DNA from: Rubinisphaera italica
GTDB lineage: Bacteria > Planctomycetota > Planctomycetia > Planctomycetales > Planctomycetaceae
Assembly: GCF_007859715.1 (NCBI RefSeq)
Contig: NZ_SJPG01000001.1
Span: 3,126,728 to 3,190,727 of the forward strand
Direction: 5' to 3'
DNA length: 64,000 nt
In this document: in pieces, positions 20,265-29,676 of the stretch
Layout: each line of letters starts with the position of its first letter
Numbering within the stretch: position 1 is the stretch's first letter
Program-made: the position numbers and the translations under genes
The notes under the pieces: generated by a model
The model's input: only the letters and a program-made list of their open reading frames with translations
Databases searched by the model: none
Told to the model about the DNA's origin: nothing

Positions 20265-23200
20265 ATGTCTGACCAATTTACCTCCCATCCTATCCTGAAT
20301 TCCCCTTACGAATATCCTAAGCGTCATTGGGAGTTAGACAGTTCTGGCCAGCCAACTCAACAGATCATTGAGTATCGGCGGAAGGCGGATTTCATCTCCC
20401 CAATACCTAAGCCGAAGAAAACGAAAAAGACGAAGCAGAAAAAGCTGGATCTGAGTTTTGATGAAACAAAGGATATCTCGACTGCGGATCAGAAATACGA
20501 TCCCGCTTCAATCATCAATCGAGTCCGTGGAGAAGTCGATCGCTGGCGAGAAATTACGAATCCAAATCAATGGCAGGTGACTCCCGAAACGGCTCGTCTC
20601 CTCCAATATTGGCGGCATCATGATTTTTCCGGATTACGCCCGTTTTTCTGTCAGGTGGAAGCTGTAGAGACCGCGATCTGGTTGACGGAAGTTGCATCTC
20701 ATTCCAAAGAAGGCAGAGCAATTCTGCAATACCTGGAAGATGCCAATCAGGATGCGAATCCTGAAATTTCACGCTTAGCCTTGAAGCTGGCCACCGGTGC
20801 CGGTAAGACGACCGTCATGGCAATGCTGATCGCCTGGCAAACAGTTAATGCGGTTCGTCGCCCCAATAGCAAAAAGTTCACTCGAGGCTTCCTGATAACC
20901 GCTCCGGGATTGACGATCAAAGATCGACTCCGTGTGCTTCAGCCGAACGATCCCGACAGTTATTACAAGAACCGCGAACTTGTTCCCAGCGATATGATGG
21001 AGGATCTGGTTCGAGCAAAAATCGTCATTACCAACTATCATGCTTTTAAACTCAGAGAACGAGTCGAACTTTCCAAAGGGGGACGTCAACTTCTACAGGG
21101 ACGTCTAGGGGAAGAGTTAAACACCCTTGAAACCGAAGGCCAGATGCTTCAACGCGTCATGCCAGAATTGATGGGTATCAAGAATATTCTCGCTCTTAAC
21201 GATGAAGCTCATCACTGCTATCGGGAGAAGCCCAAAGAGATTGATGACGTCGATCTTAAAGGGGATGAACGCAAAGAAGCTGAGAGTAATAACGATGCTG
21301 CTCGTCTCTGGATTTCAGGACTCGAAGCCGTAAATCGAAAACTGGGCCTCTCACGAGTGATCGATCTCTCGGCTACACCCTTCTTCCTCAATGGGTCCGG
21401 ATATGCTGAGGGAACTTTGTTTCACTGGACCGTCAGCGATTTCTCTCTGATGGATGCGATTGAATGTGGCATTGTCAAACTCCCTCGTGTTCCGGTCGCC
21501 GAGAATATTCCCGGTAACGAAATGCCGATGTTCCGAAACTTATGGGAACATATTCGCAAAGACATGCCAAAAAAAGGTCGAGGCAAAGGAGCAGAACTCG
21601 ACCCGTTAAAATTGCCCACGCAACTCCAGACCGCTTTGCTGGCCTTGTACGGTCATTACGAGAAGACATTCCAACTCTGGCAAGAGGAGGGAATCAGCAT
21701 TCCTCCCTGTTTTATCATCGTTTGCCAGAACACTGCCATCTCGAAACTAATTTACGATTACATCTCCGGTTTTCATCGCCACAATGATAATGGCACAGAA
21801 ACTCTCGAACACGGTCGACTCCCACTTTTCAGCAACTTTAATCAATCCACAGGCGAACCACTCTCTCGCCCCAATACCTTGCTCATCGACAGTCAGCAGC
21901 TTGAAGCTGGCGATGCCCTGGATACCAACTTCCGCAACATGGCAGCCGATGAAATCGAACGCTTTCGTCGCGAAATTGTTGAACGAAGTGGCGATTCACA
22001 AGCGGGGGATAAGATCACCGATCAGGAACTGCTCCGCGAAGTCATGAACACGGTCGGTAAATCCGGTCAACTCGGTGGCAATATCCGTTGTGTGGTCTCC
22101 GTCTCCATGCTGACTGAAGGGTGGGATGCCAATACCGTGACACACGTGCTGGGTGTGCGTGCCTTTGGAACTCAATTGCTTTGCGAACAGGTCATCGGTC
22201 GAGCCCTGCGACGGCAGTCGTATGAACTCAACGAAGAAGGATTATTCAACGTCGAATACGCTGACGTCTTCGGCATCCCCTTTGACTTCACTGCCAAACC
22301 CTCTATCGCCTCCCCACAGAAGCCTCGGGAAACCATTCAGGTTAAGGCGATACGTCCAGAACGCGATGCTCTTGAAATCCAATTCCCTCGAGTTGAGGGT
22401 TATCGGATTGAACTCCCCGAAGAACGGCTCTCTGCCAAATTCAACGACGATTCGATTCTGGTCCTGACCCCCGACCTGGTCGGTCCATCGATCACCCAGA
22501 ACTCCGGCATCATTGGCGAAACCGCCAACATGAGCCTCGAACATCTGGGTGAAATGCGTCCCTTCTCGATTATTTACAATCTCACGCAGAGACTGCTCTA
22601 CACCAAATGGCGCGATCCTGGCGAGGAGCCGAAGCTGCACCTGTTTGGTCAACTCAAGCAAATCACCAAAGAATGGTTTGAAACCTGTCTCGAATGTAAG
22701 GGCAATACCTATCCGGCCCTGCTCATGTATCAGGAACTTGCCGATATCGCCTGCAATCGAATCACCGCTGGCATCACTCAAAATTTTCTCGGCGAACGTC
22801 CCATCAAAGCGCTGCTCGATCCTTACAACCCCACTGGTTCCACATTGAATGTCCGCTTCAATACCAGCAAAACAGATCGCTGGGAAACCAGCCACCTGCA
22901 CTGTCATCTTAACTGGGTCATTCTGGACAGCGACTGGGAAGGCGAATTCTGTCGAGTCGCAGAAAATCATCCGCTCGTCAAGTCGTATGTCAAGAATCAC
23001 AACCTCGGGTTCGAAGTCCCTTATCGATACGGCAGCGTGAATCGCAAGTATCGCCCCGACTTCATCGTCCGCATCGACGACGGTCATCCTCCTCTGCCCG
23101 ATGGCACTCCTGATCTGCTGAACCTCATTGTCGAAATTAAAGGCTATCGAAGTGAGGATGCCAAAGAGAAAAAGTCGACCATGGACACCTACTGGATCCC

Positions 23201-23348
23201 CGGGGTCAATCATCTCGGAACTTATGGCCGCTGGGCGTTTGCAGAATTCTGCGACGTTTATGAAATCCAGACTGATTTTAAAGACAAGGTTGAAGCGGAA
23301 TTCAAGAATATGATTGATATGTTTGGAAGTGACAATGCCAAAGTTTAA
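20265..23348 (+). CDS. Type III-like restriction subunit: SF2 helicase with PD-(D/E)XK nuclease
   Basis: 1027 residues. Helicase motif I TGAGKTT at ~176-182, DEAH box at 313-316, motif III DLSATPFF and motif VI GRALRRQ. The C-terminal nuclease motif is D932 (RPDFIV) with E957-I-K959 (VEIKGYR), the order seen in type III Res proteins. It would translocate on DNA and cut unmodified invaders, with specificity set by the methyltransferase at 25065. The last codons overlap the next gene by 14 bp (its ATG at 23335), so they are co-translated. The length and the DEAH variant fit the family often labelled BPTD_3080-type restriction endonucleases (from memory). Confidence 0.85.
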   Translation: MSDQFTSHPILNSPYEYPKRHWELDSSGQPTQQIIEYRRKADFISPIPKPKKTKKTKQKKLDLSFDETKDISTADQKYDPASIINRVRGEVDRWREITNPNQWQVTPETARLLQYWRHHDFSGLRPFFCQVEAVETAIWLTEVASHSKEGRAILQYLEDANQDANPEISRLALKLATGAGKTTVMAMLIAWQTVNAVRRPNSKKFTRGFLITAPGLTIKDRLRVLQPNDPDSYYKNRELVPSDMMEDLVRAKIVITNYHAFKLRERVELSKGGRQLLQGRLGEELNTLETEGQMLQRVMPELMGIKNILALNDEAHHCYREKPKEIDDVDLKGDERKEAESNNDAARLWISGLEAVNRKLGLSRVIDLSATPFFLNGSGYAEGTLFHWTVSDFSLMDAIECGIVKLPRVPVAENIPGNEMPMFRNLWEHIRKDMPKKGRGKGAELDPLKLPTQLQTALLALYGHYEKTFQLWQEEGISIPPCFIIVCQNTAISKLIYDYISGFHRHNDNGTETLEHGRLPLFSNFNQSTGEPLSRPNTLLIDSQQLEAGDALDTNFRNMAADEIERFRREIVERSGDSQAGDKITDQELLREVMNTVGKSGQLGGNIRCVVSVSMLTEGWDANTVTHVLGVRAFGTQLLCEQVIGRALRRQSYELNEEGLFNVEYADVFGIPFDFTAKPSIASPQKPRETIQVKAIRPERDALEIQFPRVEGYRIELPEERLSAKFNDDSILVLTPDLVGPSITQNSGIIGETANMSLEHLGEMRPFSIIYNLTQRLLYTKWRDPGEEPKLHLFGQLKQITKEWFETCLECKGNTYPALLMYQELADIACNRITAGITQNFLGERPIKALLDPYNPTGSTLNVRFNTSKTDRWETSHLHCHLNWVILDSDWEGEFCRVAENHPLVKSYVKNHNLGFEVPYRYGSVNRKYRPDFIVRIDDGHPPLPDGTPDLLNLIVEIKGYRSEDAKEKKSTMDTYWIPGVNHLGTYGRWAFAEFCDVYEIQTDFKDKVEAEFKNMIDMFGSDNAKV

Positions 23349-24834
23349 TCCAAGAACAATGATGGAATTGGCAATTGATTACATGAGGTTATCAATTGCG
23401 GAAACGCGAGAAGACGGAAAAGCTTCACCCAAAGTTGGAGCTGTTCTTGTCAATGTCGGCGAAGAAGTTCCCTCAAGTCCGAGAATTTCAACAGCCTATA
23501 GAGGGGAGCTTCGCGAAGGTGATCATGCTGAATTTACTTTACTAGAGCGAAAAAATCGAGATAAGAAATTAGATGACTGTGTACTGTTTGCGACACTTGA
23601 ACCCTGCGCACCAAATTCACGAAATCATCCAAAGCTAGGCTGTGCGGAGCGTATAGTATTAGCTCGTATTAAAGAGGTTTGGGTAGGAGTTGCTGACCCA
23701 GACCCTAAAGTCGATCGAAAAGGTATTAAATACCTGCAGGACAACGGTGTAAACGTCCACATGTTTGATCAGGACTTACAGAAAATAATTTTGGAAGAGA
23801 ATAAAGAGTTTTTCGATCAAGCTCTCGAACGTGCCGCTGCTGCTGAGGAGGAACCTCCAACTGCAGTTATTTTGTCTCCTTTAGAGTCTGCTTCCCCATC
23901 TGGACTAGTTAGTGATTTCTCAGACAAAGCGATGGAGTCGTATTTAAAACATTCGCAAATCGATGAATCGCCCGGTTCGTCTGAATTAAATCGACGTTTA
24001 ATGCTGCAAGGACTACTTCAATACGAGGAAGGAAAATATAAGCCGACTGGTTTCGGACTGATTCTGTTTGGAAAACAACCACGGATATCAATGCCTCAAT
24101 CTGGACTTTTAGCCACCATTCACTATTCGAATGGGACCGAGGAAATCTTTGACTTTGAGGGTCCTCAAGTACTTGTCCCAAATCAAGCTATGCAATGGCT
24201 CAAAGACAAGTTGCCTAACGTAATTAGTCGCTCAAATGCTTCTCGATTAGAAAAAAATGATTTGTTCTTTGAACTCGTTAGAGAAGGCATCGTCAACGCT
24301 TTAGTGCATCGTGATTACAGTATTGAAGGAGCTAAATGCCAACTCAGAGTATTTCCTGAGAAGTTTGAAATCCTCAGCCCTGGCAAGCCCGTAACGCCAA
24401 TTACCATTGAGCAGTTGCAGTCATTTGACGCTCCAATGCTCAGTCGGAATCCCGTTCTGCACTACGTCTTTGCAAAAATGAAACTGGCAGAAGAACGGGG
24501 ATTTGGCTTGAGGTCAATGAAAAATCGTTCTAATGAACTTGGCCTCCCCTTACCCAAATACACATGGACCGATCCTTATCTGAAACTGACACTCTTCCCC
24601 TCTCAAGAGGGGACAGTTTCTACTTTACCGTCAACAATACTGGAGCAATTGAGCTCTTCTGAACGAGAGGGATGGAAATGGCTGTCTACTCAGGGCGTTG
24701 CAAATACACCTGAATATTCTAAAGCCATGGGTGTCGAAAATCGCACTGGACGGCGACACTTACAACATTTCGTCGAACTTGGATTGGCGAGTGTTAACGG
24801 TTCAGGTCGGGCAACACGTTATGAGGTGAACTAA
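23335..24834 (+). CDS. Fusion of RibD-like deaminase and GHKL ATPase (HATPase_c_4 type)
   Basis: 499 residues. The start is the ATG at 23335 with GGAAG upstream; the longer frame from TTG 23314 is less likely. Residues 1-150 are a zinc deaminase: H64-A-E66, then PC91 and C103, followed by VADPDPKVDRKGIKYL, which resembles the RibD/dCMP deaminase family. The C-X11-C spacing is longer than the usual PCxxC or RibD loop. Residues ~200-430 match the ATP-binding domain seen next to AlbA_2 in putative transcriptional regulators and RecG-like proteins, with N321 in REGIVNALVHRDY and FEILSPGKP. The C-terminal ~60 residues look like a winged helix (KAMGVENRTGRRHLQHF). Embedded between the restriction and modification genes and overlapping the former, it is probably part of the same defence operon, perhaps altering nucleotides or sensing them. 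Confidence 0.75.
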   Translation: MPKFNPRTMMELAIDYMRLSIAETREDGKASPKVGAVLVNVGEEVPSSPRISTAYRGELREGDHAEFTLLERKNRDKKLDDCVLFATLEPCAPNSRNHPKLGCAERIVLARIKEVWVGVADPDPKVDRKGIKYLQDNGVNVHMFDQDLQKIILEENKEFFDQALERAAAAEEEPPTAVILSPLESASPSGLVSDFSDKAMESYLKHSQIDESPGSSELNRRLMLQGLLQYEEGKYKPTGFGLILFGKQPRISMPQSGLLATIHYSNGTEEIFDFEGPQVLVPNQAMQWLKDKLPNVISRSNASRLEKNDLFFELVREGIVNALVHRDYSIEGAKCQLRVFPEKFEILSPGKPVTPITIEQLQSFDAPMLSRNPVLHYVFAKMKLAEERGFGLRSMKNRSNELGLPLPKYTWTDPYLKLTLFPSQEGTVSTLPSTILEQLSSSEREGWKWLSTQGVANTPEYSKAMGVENRTGRRHLQHFVELGLASVNGSGRATRYEVN

Positions 24835-24860
24835 TTATGTCTTTAAATTGGGACATCCTG

Positions 24861-24938
24861 CCGGACATTATGTCCGGATTTAGCACTTGAATTCCAATTA
24901 TCTTGCCCATGCGGACATGAATGTGAACTGTTTGTCCG
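24861..24938. promoter_or_regulatory. CGGACA/TGTCCG dyads upstream of the methyltransferase gene
   Basis: CCGGACATTATGTCCGG (24861-24877) is a perfect 8+1+8 palindrome. A second pair, CGGACA at 24912 and TGTCCG at 24933, repeats the half-sites with a 15-base spacer, and GGACAT occurs once more at 24851. These sit in the 230 bp between the deaminase fusion and the methyltransferase. They could be operator sites for a dimeric regulator or a remnant of a repeat; no regulator gene is recognised. Confidence 0.35.
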
Positions 24939-25064
24939 GATAGCTGAAAAGAGTGAAAGAATAAGTCAGATTAAGGACATTATCAAAATAATAAGTTTTA
25001 AGACACCCGAATCAATTGACACTAATACAAAATGCATCTGAAAAAAATAGACTGATTTAGTCAA

Positions 25065-27860
25065 ATGCCCAAGAAGAAAAAAGCCGCGAAGAAATCCATC
25101 GAAACGCTCACGCACGATGACGAAACCCGTAAGAACATTCCCACGGCTGAGTTGCAGTCGGTTGTTGAGACCGAGCATCAGGGGCCGGTGCGGGTGGAGT
25201 ATGCGCGGCGGAATCGCGATCTCGATCCGCAGCTCGTCTGGCGGGGGAAGGATGAGCAGGACTGGTCCGATCTGGTCGTGCAGGCTTCGCCGCTTTACAT
25301 TCAGGAGAAAGTCCATCCCAAGGTCCTTATTGACGATTTACTGCGGCAGAGTAAACAAAAGGAGCCGGCCCCGAAACAGCAGCAACTCGATCTGTTTTCC
25401 GACTTCAACGGCGTACCCGAAGGAGATGCCAAGACCGAATTCTATCAGCACGATGCCCACTGGACCAACCGCATGATTCTCGGCGACAGCCTGCAGGTGA
25501 TGGCCTCGTTGGCCGAGCGGGAAGGTCTTCGCGGCAAGGTGCAGTGCATCTATTTCGATCCCCCCTACGGCATCAAATTCAACTCAAACTTCCAGTGGTC
25601 AACCACCAGCCGCGATGTCAAAGATGGCAAAGCCGACCACATCACCCGCGAACCCGAACAGGTCAAAGCCTTCCGCGACACCTGGCGCGACGGCATTCAT
25701 TCCTATCTGACTTATTTACGTGACCGGCTGACCGTTGCCCGGGATTTGTTGACAGATTCGGGATCGATCTTTGTGCAGATCGGTGATGAGAACGTGCATC
25801 GTGTGCGGGCGCTGATGGATGAAGTGTTTGGGGATGATAATTCCGTATCACTAATTAGTTACACTACAACTGGAGGTTTTGAAACAGGATCCTTGAGTCG
25901 AATTGGTGATTACATTCTCTGGTTTGCAAAAGATAAGAACAAACTTAAATATCGACAATTATTCCAAGAAAAATCTTCTTCAACTCTTAAGAGTGGTGAC
26001 TACAGATATTTGAAGTTCAATGATGGTCAAACACGTATCATGTCCAAAGAGGAGCGAGAGAGAGCTGAGATTATTCCAGATTTTGCTCGTGTATTCCGAC
26101 TAGACAATATTACTAGTCAAGATTCGCCTCCAGAGCCAACGCCTTTCAAGTCCCAGGGTAAAGTATTCAATCCGCGTCAGGGCAGACACTGGACTGCTAG
26201 TTATCCCCATGGTATGCGTCGGCTTGATTGGTCAAGTAGAATTCATTTTAGAACTAATAGTATGGCTTACATACGTTTTCTGGACGACTATCCTGTCTTT
26301 CAACTGAATAATATGTGGAATGATACTGCAATTGCAGGTACACCCGAAGGAAAGCTTTACGTCGTACAAACTAATCCAAAGGTAATAGAGCGTTGTATTC
26401 AAATGGTTTCTGATCCTGGTGATCTCGTCCTCGATCCCACATGCGGTTCAGGAACAACAGCATATGTCGCCGAGCAATGGGGCCGTCGCTGGATCACAAT
26501 AGATACTTCACGAGTTTCTCTCGCACTGGCCCGTGCCCGTATCATGGGAGCCCGTTATCCCTACTATCTATTGAGTGATTCCAAAGACGGCCAGAAGAAA
26601 GAAGCGGAGGTTACGCGGACGGAACCCTCCACTGCTGCGACTTATGGGAATATTCGTCACGGGTTTGTTTACGAGCGGGTGCCGCACATCACGCTCAAAT
26701 CGATTGCCAACAATGCCGAGATCGATGTCATCTGGGAAAAGTTCGAAGAACAGCTCGCTCCGTTACGTGAGGAACTTTCTAAAGCCTCCAAACAGAAGAC
26801 TACGCTCGAAGAATGGGAAGTTCCCCGCGAGCTTCCCGAAGACTGGCCCGCGGCTGCCGGCAAGCTGCACACCAAATTCTGGAAACTTCGTATCGCCCGG
26901 CAGAAAGAGATTGATGCCTCCATCGCCGCCAAAGCCGATTTCGAATATCTGTACGACAAGCCGTATGAAGACAAAAGCAAAGTTCGTGTGGCTGGTCCGT
27001 TTACGGTTGAAAGTCTTTCGCCGCATCGAATTCTCGGCGTCGATGAAAACGACGATTTGATCGACCCGCTCGATCAGGACAACTCCGGCGATGCCGACGG
27101 CTTTGCCGAAATGATTCTGGAAAACCTCCGCACGGCTGGCGTCCAGCAGGCCCATAAAGATGACCGCATCACCTTCACCTCGCTCCTCCCCTGGCCCGGC
27201 GACATGGTTTGTGCCGAGGGACATTACCAGGAAGGCGAAACGGATCGACGAGCCGCCATTTTCATCGGCCCGGAATTCGGCACTGTCCAGCGACAGGACC
27301 TTGTGTCAGCCGCCCGAGAAGCCGCCGATGCCCAGTTCGACGTGCTGATCGCCTGCGCTTTCAACTACGATGCCCTCTCCAACGAATTCAATAAACTCGG
27401 CCGCATTCCGGTTTTAAAGGCCCGCATGAATGCCGACCTGCACATGGCCGAAGACCTCAAGAACACCGGCAAGGGAAACCTGTTCGTCATCTTCGGCGAG
27501 CCGGATATCGAAATTCTGGAAGAGCAGGACAACCAGATCCGAGTCAAAGTGAACGGAGTGGATGTCTTCCACCCCAACACAGGCGAAGTCCGCAGCGACG
27601 GCCCCGAAGGCATCGCCTGCTGGTTCCTCGACACCGACTACAACGAAGAAAGCTTCTTCGTCCGCCACGCCTACTTCCTAGGCGCTAACGACCCGTACAA
27701 ATCGCTGAAAACAACCCTCAAAGCCGAAATCAACGAAGACGCCTGGGAAGCCCTCAAAAGCGACACCTCCCGCCCCTTCGAGAAACCGGAGTCAGGGAGA
27801 ATTGCTGTGAAGGTGATTAATCATCTCGGGGATGAAGTGATGAAGGTGTTTCGGGTTTAG
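25065..27860 (+). CDS. Beta-class DNA methyltransferase, type III-like modification subunit (long form)
   Basis: 931 residues. Motif IV D165-P-P-Y-G precedes motif I D457-PTCGSGT, the beta-class order of type III Mod and related N6-adenine/N4-cytosine enzymes. The segment from ~240 to 440 is the target-recognition region, and its base composition is visibly more AT-rich than the flanks, which suggests exchange. The C-terminal ~400 residues (from ~560) exceed the usual 600-700 length and are helix-rich with FEEQLAPLREEL, then a domain ending VKVINHLGDEVMKVF. It would protect host DNA from the helicase-nuclease upstream. There is no convincing Shine-Dalgarno site before the ATG. Confidence 0.85.
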   Translation: MPKKKKAAKKSIETLTHDDETRKNIPTAELQSVVETEHQGPVRVEYARRNRDLDPQLVWRGKDEQDWSDLVVQASPLYIQEKVHPKVLIDDLLRQSKQKEPAPKQQQLDLFSDFNGVPEGDAKTEFYQHDAHWTNRMILGDSLQVMASLAEREGLRGKVQCIYFDPPYGIKFNSNFQWSTTSRDVKDGKADHITREPEQVKAFRDTWRDGIHSYLTYLRDRLTVARDLLTDSGSIFVQIGDENVHRVRALMDEVFGDDNSVSLISYTTTGGFETGSLSRIGDYILWFAKDKNKLKYRQLFQEKSSSTLKSGDYRYLKFNDGQTRIMSKEERERAEIIPDFARVFRLDNITSQDSPPEPTPFKSQGKVFNPRQGRHWTASYPHGMRRLDWSSRIHFRTNSMAYIRFLDDYPVFQLNNMWNDTAIAGTPEGKLYVVQTNPKVIERCIQMVSDPGDLVLDPTCGSGTTAYVAEQWGRRWITIDTSRVSLALARARIMGARYPYYLLSDSKDGQKKEAEVTRTEPSTAATYGNIRHGFVYERVPHITLKSIANNAEIDVIWEKFEEQLAPLREELSKASKQKTTLEEWEVPRELPEDWPAAAGKLHTKFWKLRIARQKEIDASIAAKADFEYLYDKPYEDKSKVRVAGPFTVESLSPHRILGVDENDDLIDPLDQDNSGDADGFAEMILENLRTAGVQQAHKDDRITFTSLLPWPGDMVCAEGHYQEGETDRRAAIFIGPEFGTVQRQDLVSAAREAADAQFDVLIACAFNYDALSNEFNKLGRIPVLKARMNADLHMAEDLKNTGKGNLFVIFGEPDIEILEEQDNQIRVKVNGVDVFHPNTGEVRSDGPEGIACWFLDTDYNEESFFVRHAYFLGANDPYKSLKTTLKAEINEDAWEALKSDTSRPFEKPESGRIAVKVINHLGDEVMKVFRV

Positions 27861-27928
27861 AGTGGGAAGTAATCCTATTCGTTAAAACTACTTTAATTCA
27901 CTAAATTTTACGCGCCAGGATTTACAGG

Positions 27929-29635
27929 ATGCCATCAGGGTTAAGTTTTGATGAAGTCATTGAAGAAACGGGAATAGGTGTAGTTCACGCCATAGGAGAC
28001 ACTTTGTCGTCTTATATGGCTGAATCAGGCTCAAATCATTCAAACTGGCAAAAGCCTTTTCAAATACTACGAAAGAAACCTACTCCTCATACCACAGATG
28101 AATCTGGCTTGAAAAGCTGGCTCAGGGAATGGGAAAATTTATTGAGTAAAATGGATGCCGATTACTGCCTTGGTCCATCAATGATCTGCCGCAGTGAACT
28201 GGCCATGTATGACATCGAAACTCCTCGCTTTGGCATTCGAATATACATTCAAGGAATTGGCTGTCTAACGGTACGCAGAATAGAAACATTAAGAAATTCG
28301 CTAAAGAGACTCTATACGGATCAGTTTGTTTATGAACTCCTTCCCGAAGGCACGGACGGCTCAGGAATGCTGGCCGACTCACTAATTCTAACACCGGAGA
28401 ATCGTCAAGATCTCATCTGGAATCTCGCAACGACAAACCTTGGGAAAATCTATGGTCTGGATTCTGTCACAGACGCCGAAGGCAACGATCTGCGGGGCAT
28501 CCCCTTTGTCAGTCATTCTCACGCGACTGGCGGACTCTGTGCTCAGGCATGCTTGTTTATGATTCAATCATTGAATTATAAAACTACGGACGCAGTAAGA
28601 GGACTTGCAGAAATTACCTTTCGAGCATTGTCAGACTCTCCACAAGAAACACAAGAAGTTCCTGATGGGAAGGTGAAGTTTCCAATAAAGGGAATGAAGC
28701 GAAGACAAATTCTTGGGTATATGTATCGCTCATTCAAAGGAAAACATGAAATTGTTTCGGATGTCATTGATAAGATTAGATATCCAAAATATGCAGGGAC
28801 GATCCAGGTCCCTAATCTGCAGAGAATTGCTCTTGAAGCGTACTCCAGATCTCGTATTCCTCAAATCGCATGTATCGATATGAAAAAACTGTGGTGCGAT
28901 CAGCATGAGAAAGTTAATCCTGAAATCGATGCATTAGAACTTGATGATCAGGAAAACAATAACCATGGACTGGCTGTCATCGGTACTAGGTACTCTCTAA
29001 AGGCTAGTGAAGTTACAGAATCAATCGTATTCAACGATCCTGCATTAGGTCCACTACGCTGGTGCAGTTCTAATTTGCTTATTCAAAGCGCACAAATTCC
29101 TGATGATAATAAGGAAGCCCAGCAATTCAAAGAAATCGTAGTGCTTCCAAGCAAGATGAAAGTAGGATTGTTGACGCAACCAACGGACAAAGACTTAAAA
29201 CCCTCAAGCTTACTTTACTACGGTATCATGAATTTCCGTGACCCTGACAAAAGATTTAAATACCAAGCCTCACCGAAACAAGTTGCAGAAAACTTGGTTG
29301 TGATTGCAGTTGGCCCAGACGATTTACGAACTGATCGTTCAACTGATACAAATAAAATTATTGAGTTATCGCTATGCTCAAAACTTCCTGCGAAATTTCA
29401 TGGCCAAATTCACGAGATTATGAACACCCAATGGCAAAACATTTTGAATATGCATGAACCAAATGATATGGAATTGAAAGTTAATAAGCGATGGTACTGG
29501 CTGTTTTGCAATCCGAGAATTGAAGGTCAGAAAGTTGCAGTTGCCTTTATGAAATACGGAGCATACGACAAGAGAGCCCAGTACACCAAGGGTGATGACG
29601 GTCTTGTTGGTTACATAGATTATTGTAACGCGTAA
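27929..29635 (+). CDS. Putative C39-like cysteine peptidase, otherwise unknown
   Basis: 568 residues with no recognised family overall. The middle carries the order and spacing of papain-fold C39-like peptidases: C204 in GGLCAQACLFMIQSL, H346 in NNHGLAVIGTRYSL, and D370 in SIVFNDPALGP. Those three motifs would form the Cys-His-Asp triad. Flanks: an N-terminal ~200 residues without motifs and a C-terminal ~170 residues of mixed character. No signal peptide or membrane segment. A 41-bp gap to the next gene suggests a two-gene unit. Located within the defence island 68 bp after the methyltransferase; the substrate is unknown. It could also be an inactive or ligand-binding member of the fold. Confidence 0.5.
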   Translation: MPSGLSFDEVIEETGIGVVHAIGDTLSSYMAESGSNHSNWQKPFQILRKKPTPHTTDESGLKSWLREWENLLSKMDADYCLGPSMICRSELAMYDIETPRFGIRIYIQGIGCLTVRRIETLRNSLKRLYTDQFVYELLPEGTDGSGMLADSLILTPENRQDLIWNLATTNLGKIYGLDSVTDAEGNDLRGIPFVSHSHATGGLCAQACLFMIQSLNYKTTDAVRGLAEITFRALSDSPQETQEVPDGKVKFPIKGMKRRQILGYMYRSFKGKHEIVSDVIDKIRYPKYAGTIQVPNLQRIALEAYSRSRIPQIACIDMKKLWCDQHEKVNPEIDALELDDQENNNHGLAVIGTRYSLKASEVTESIVFNDPALGPLRWCSSNLLIQSAQIPDDNKEAQQFKEIVVLPSKMKVGLLTQPTDKDLKPSSLLYYGIMNFRDPDKRFKYQASPKQVAENLVVIAVGPDDLRTDRSTDTNKIIELSLCSKLPAKFHGQIHEIMNTQWQNILNMHEPNDMELKVNKRWYWLFCNPRIEGQKVAVAFMKYGAYDKRAQYTKGDDGLVGYIDYCNA

Positions 29636-29676
29636 CACTTTCGGAATTTCATCTTTCCCGCAGACTTGGTATTTCC

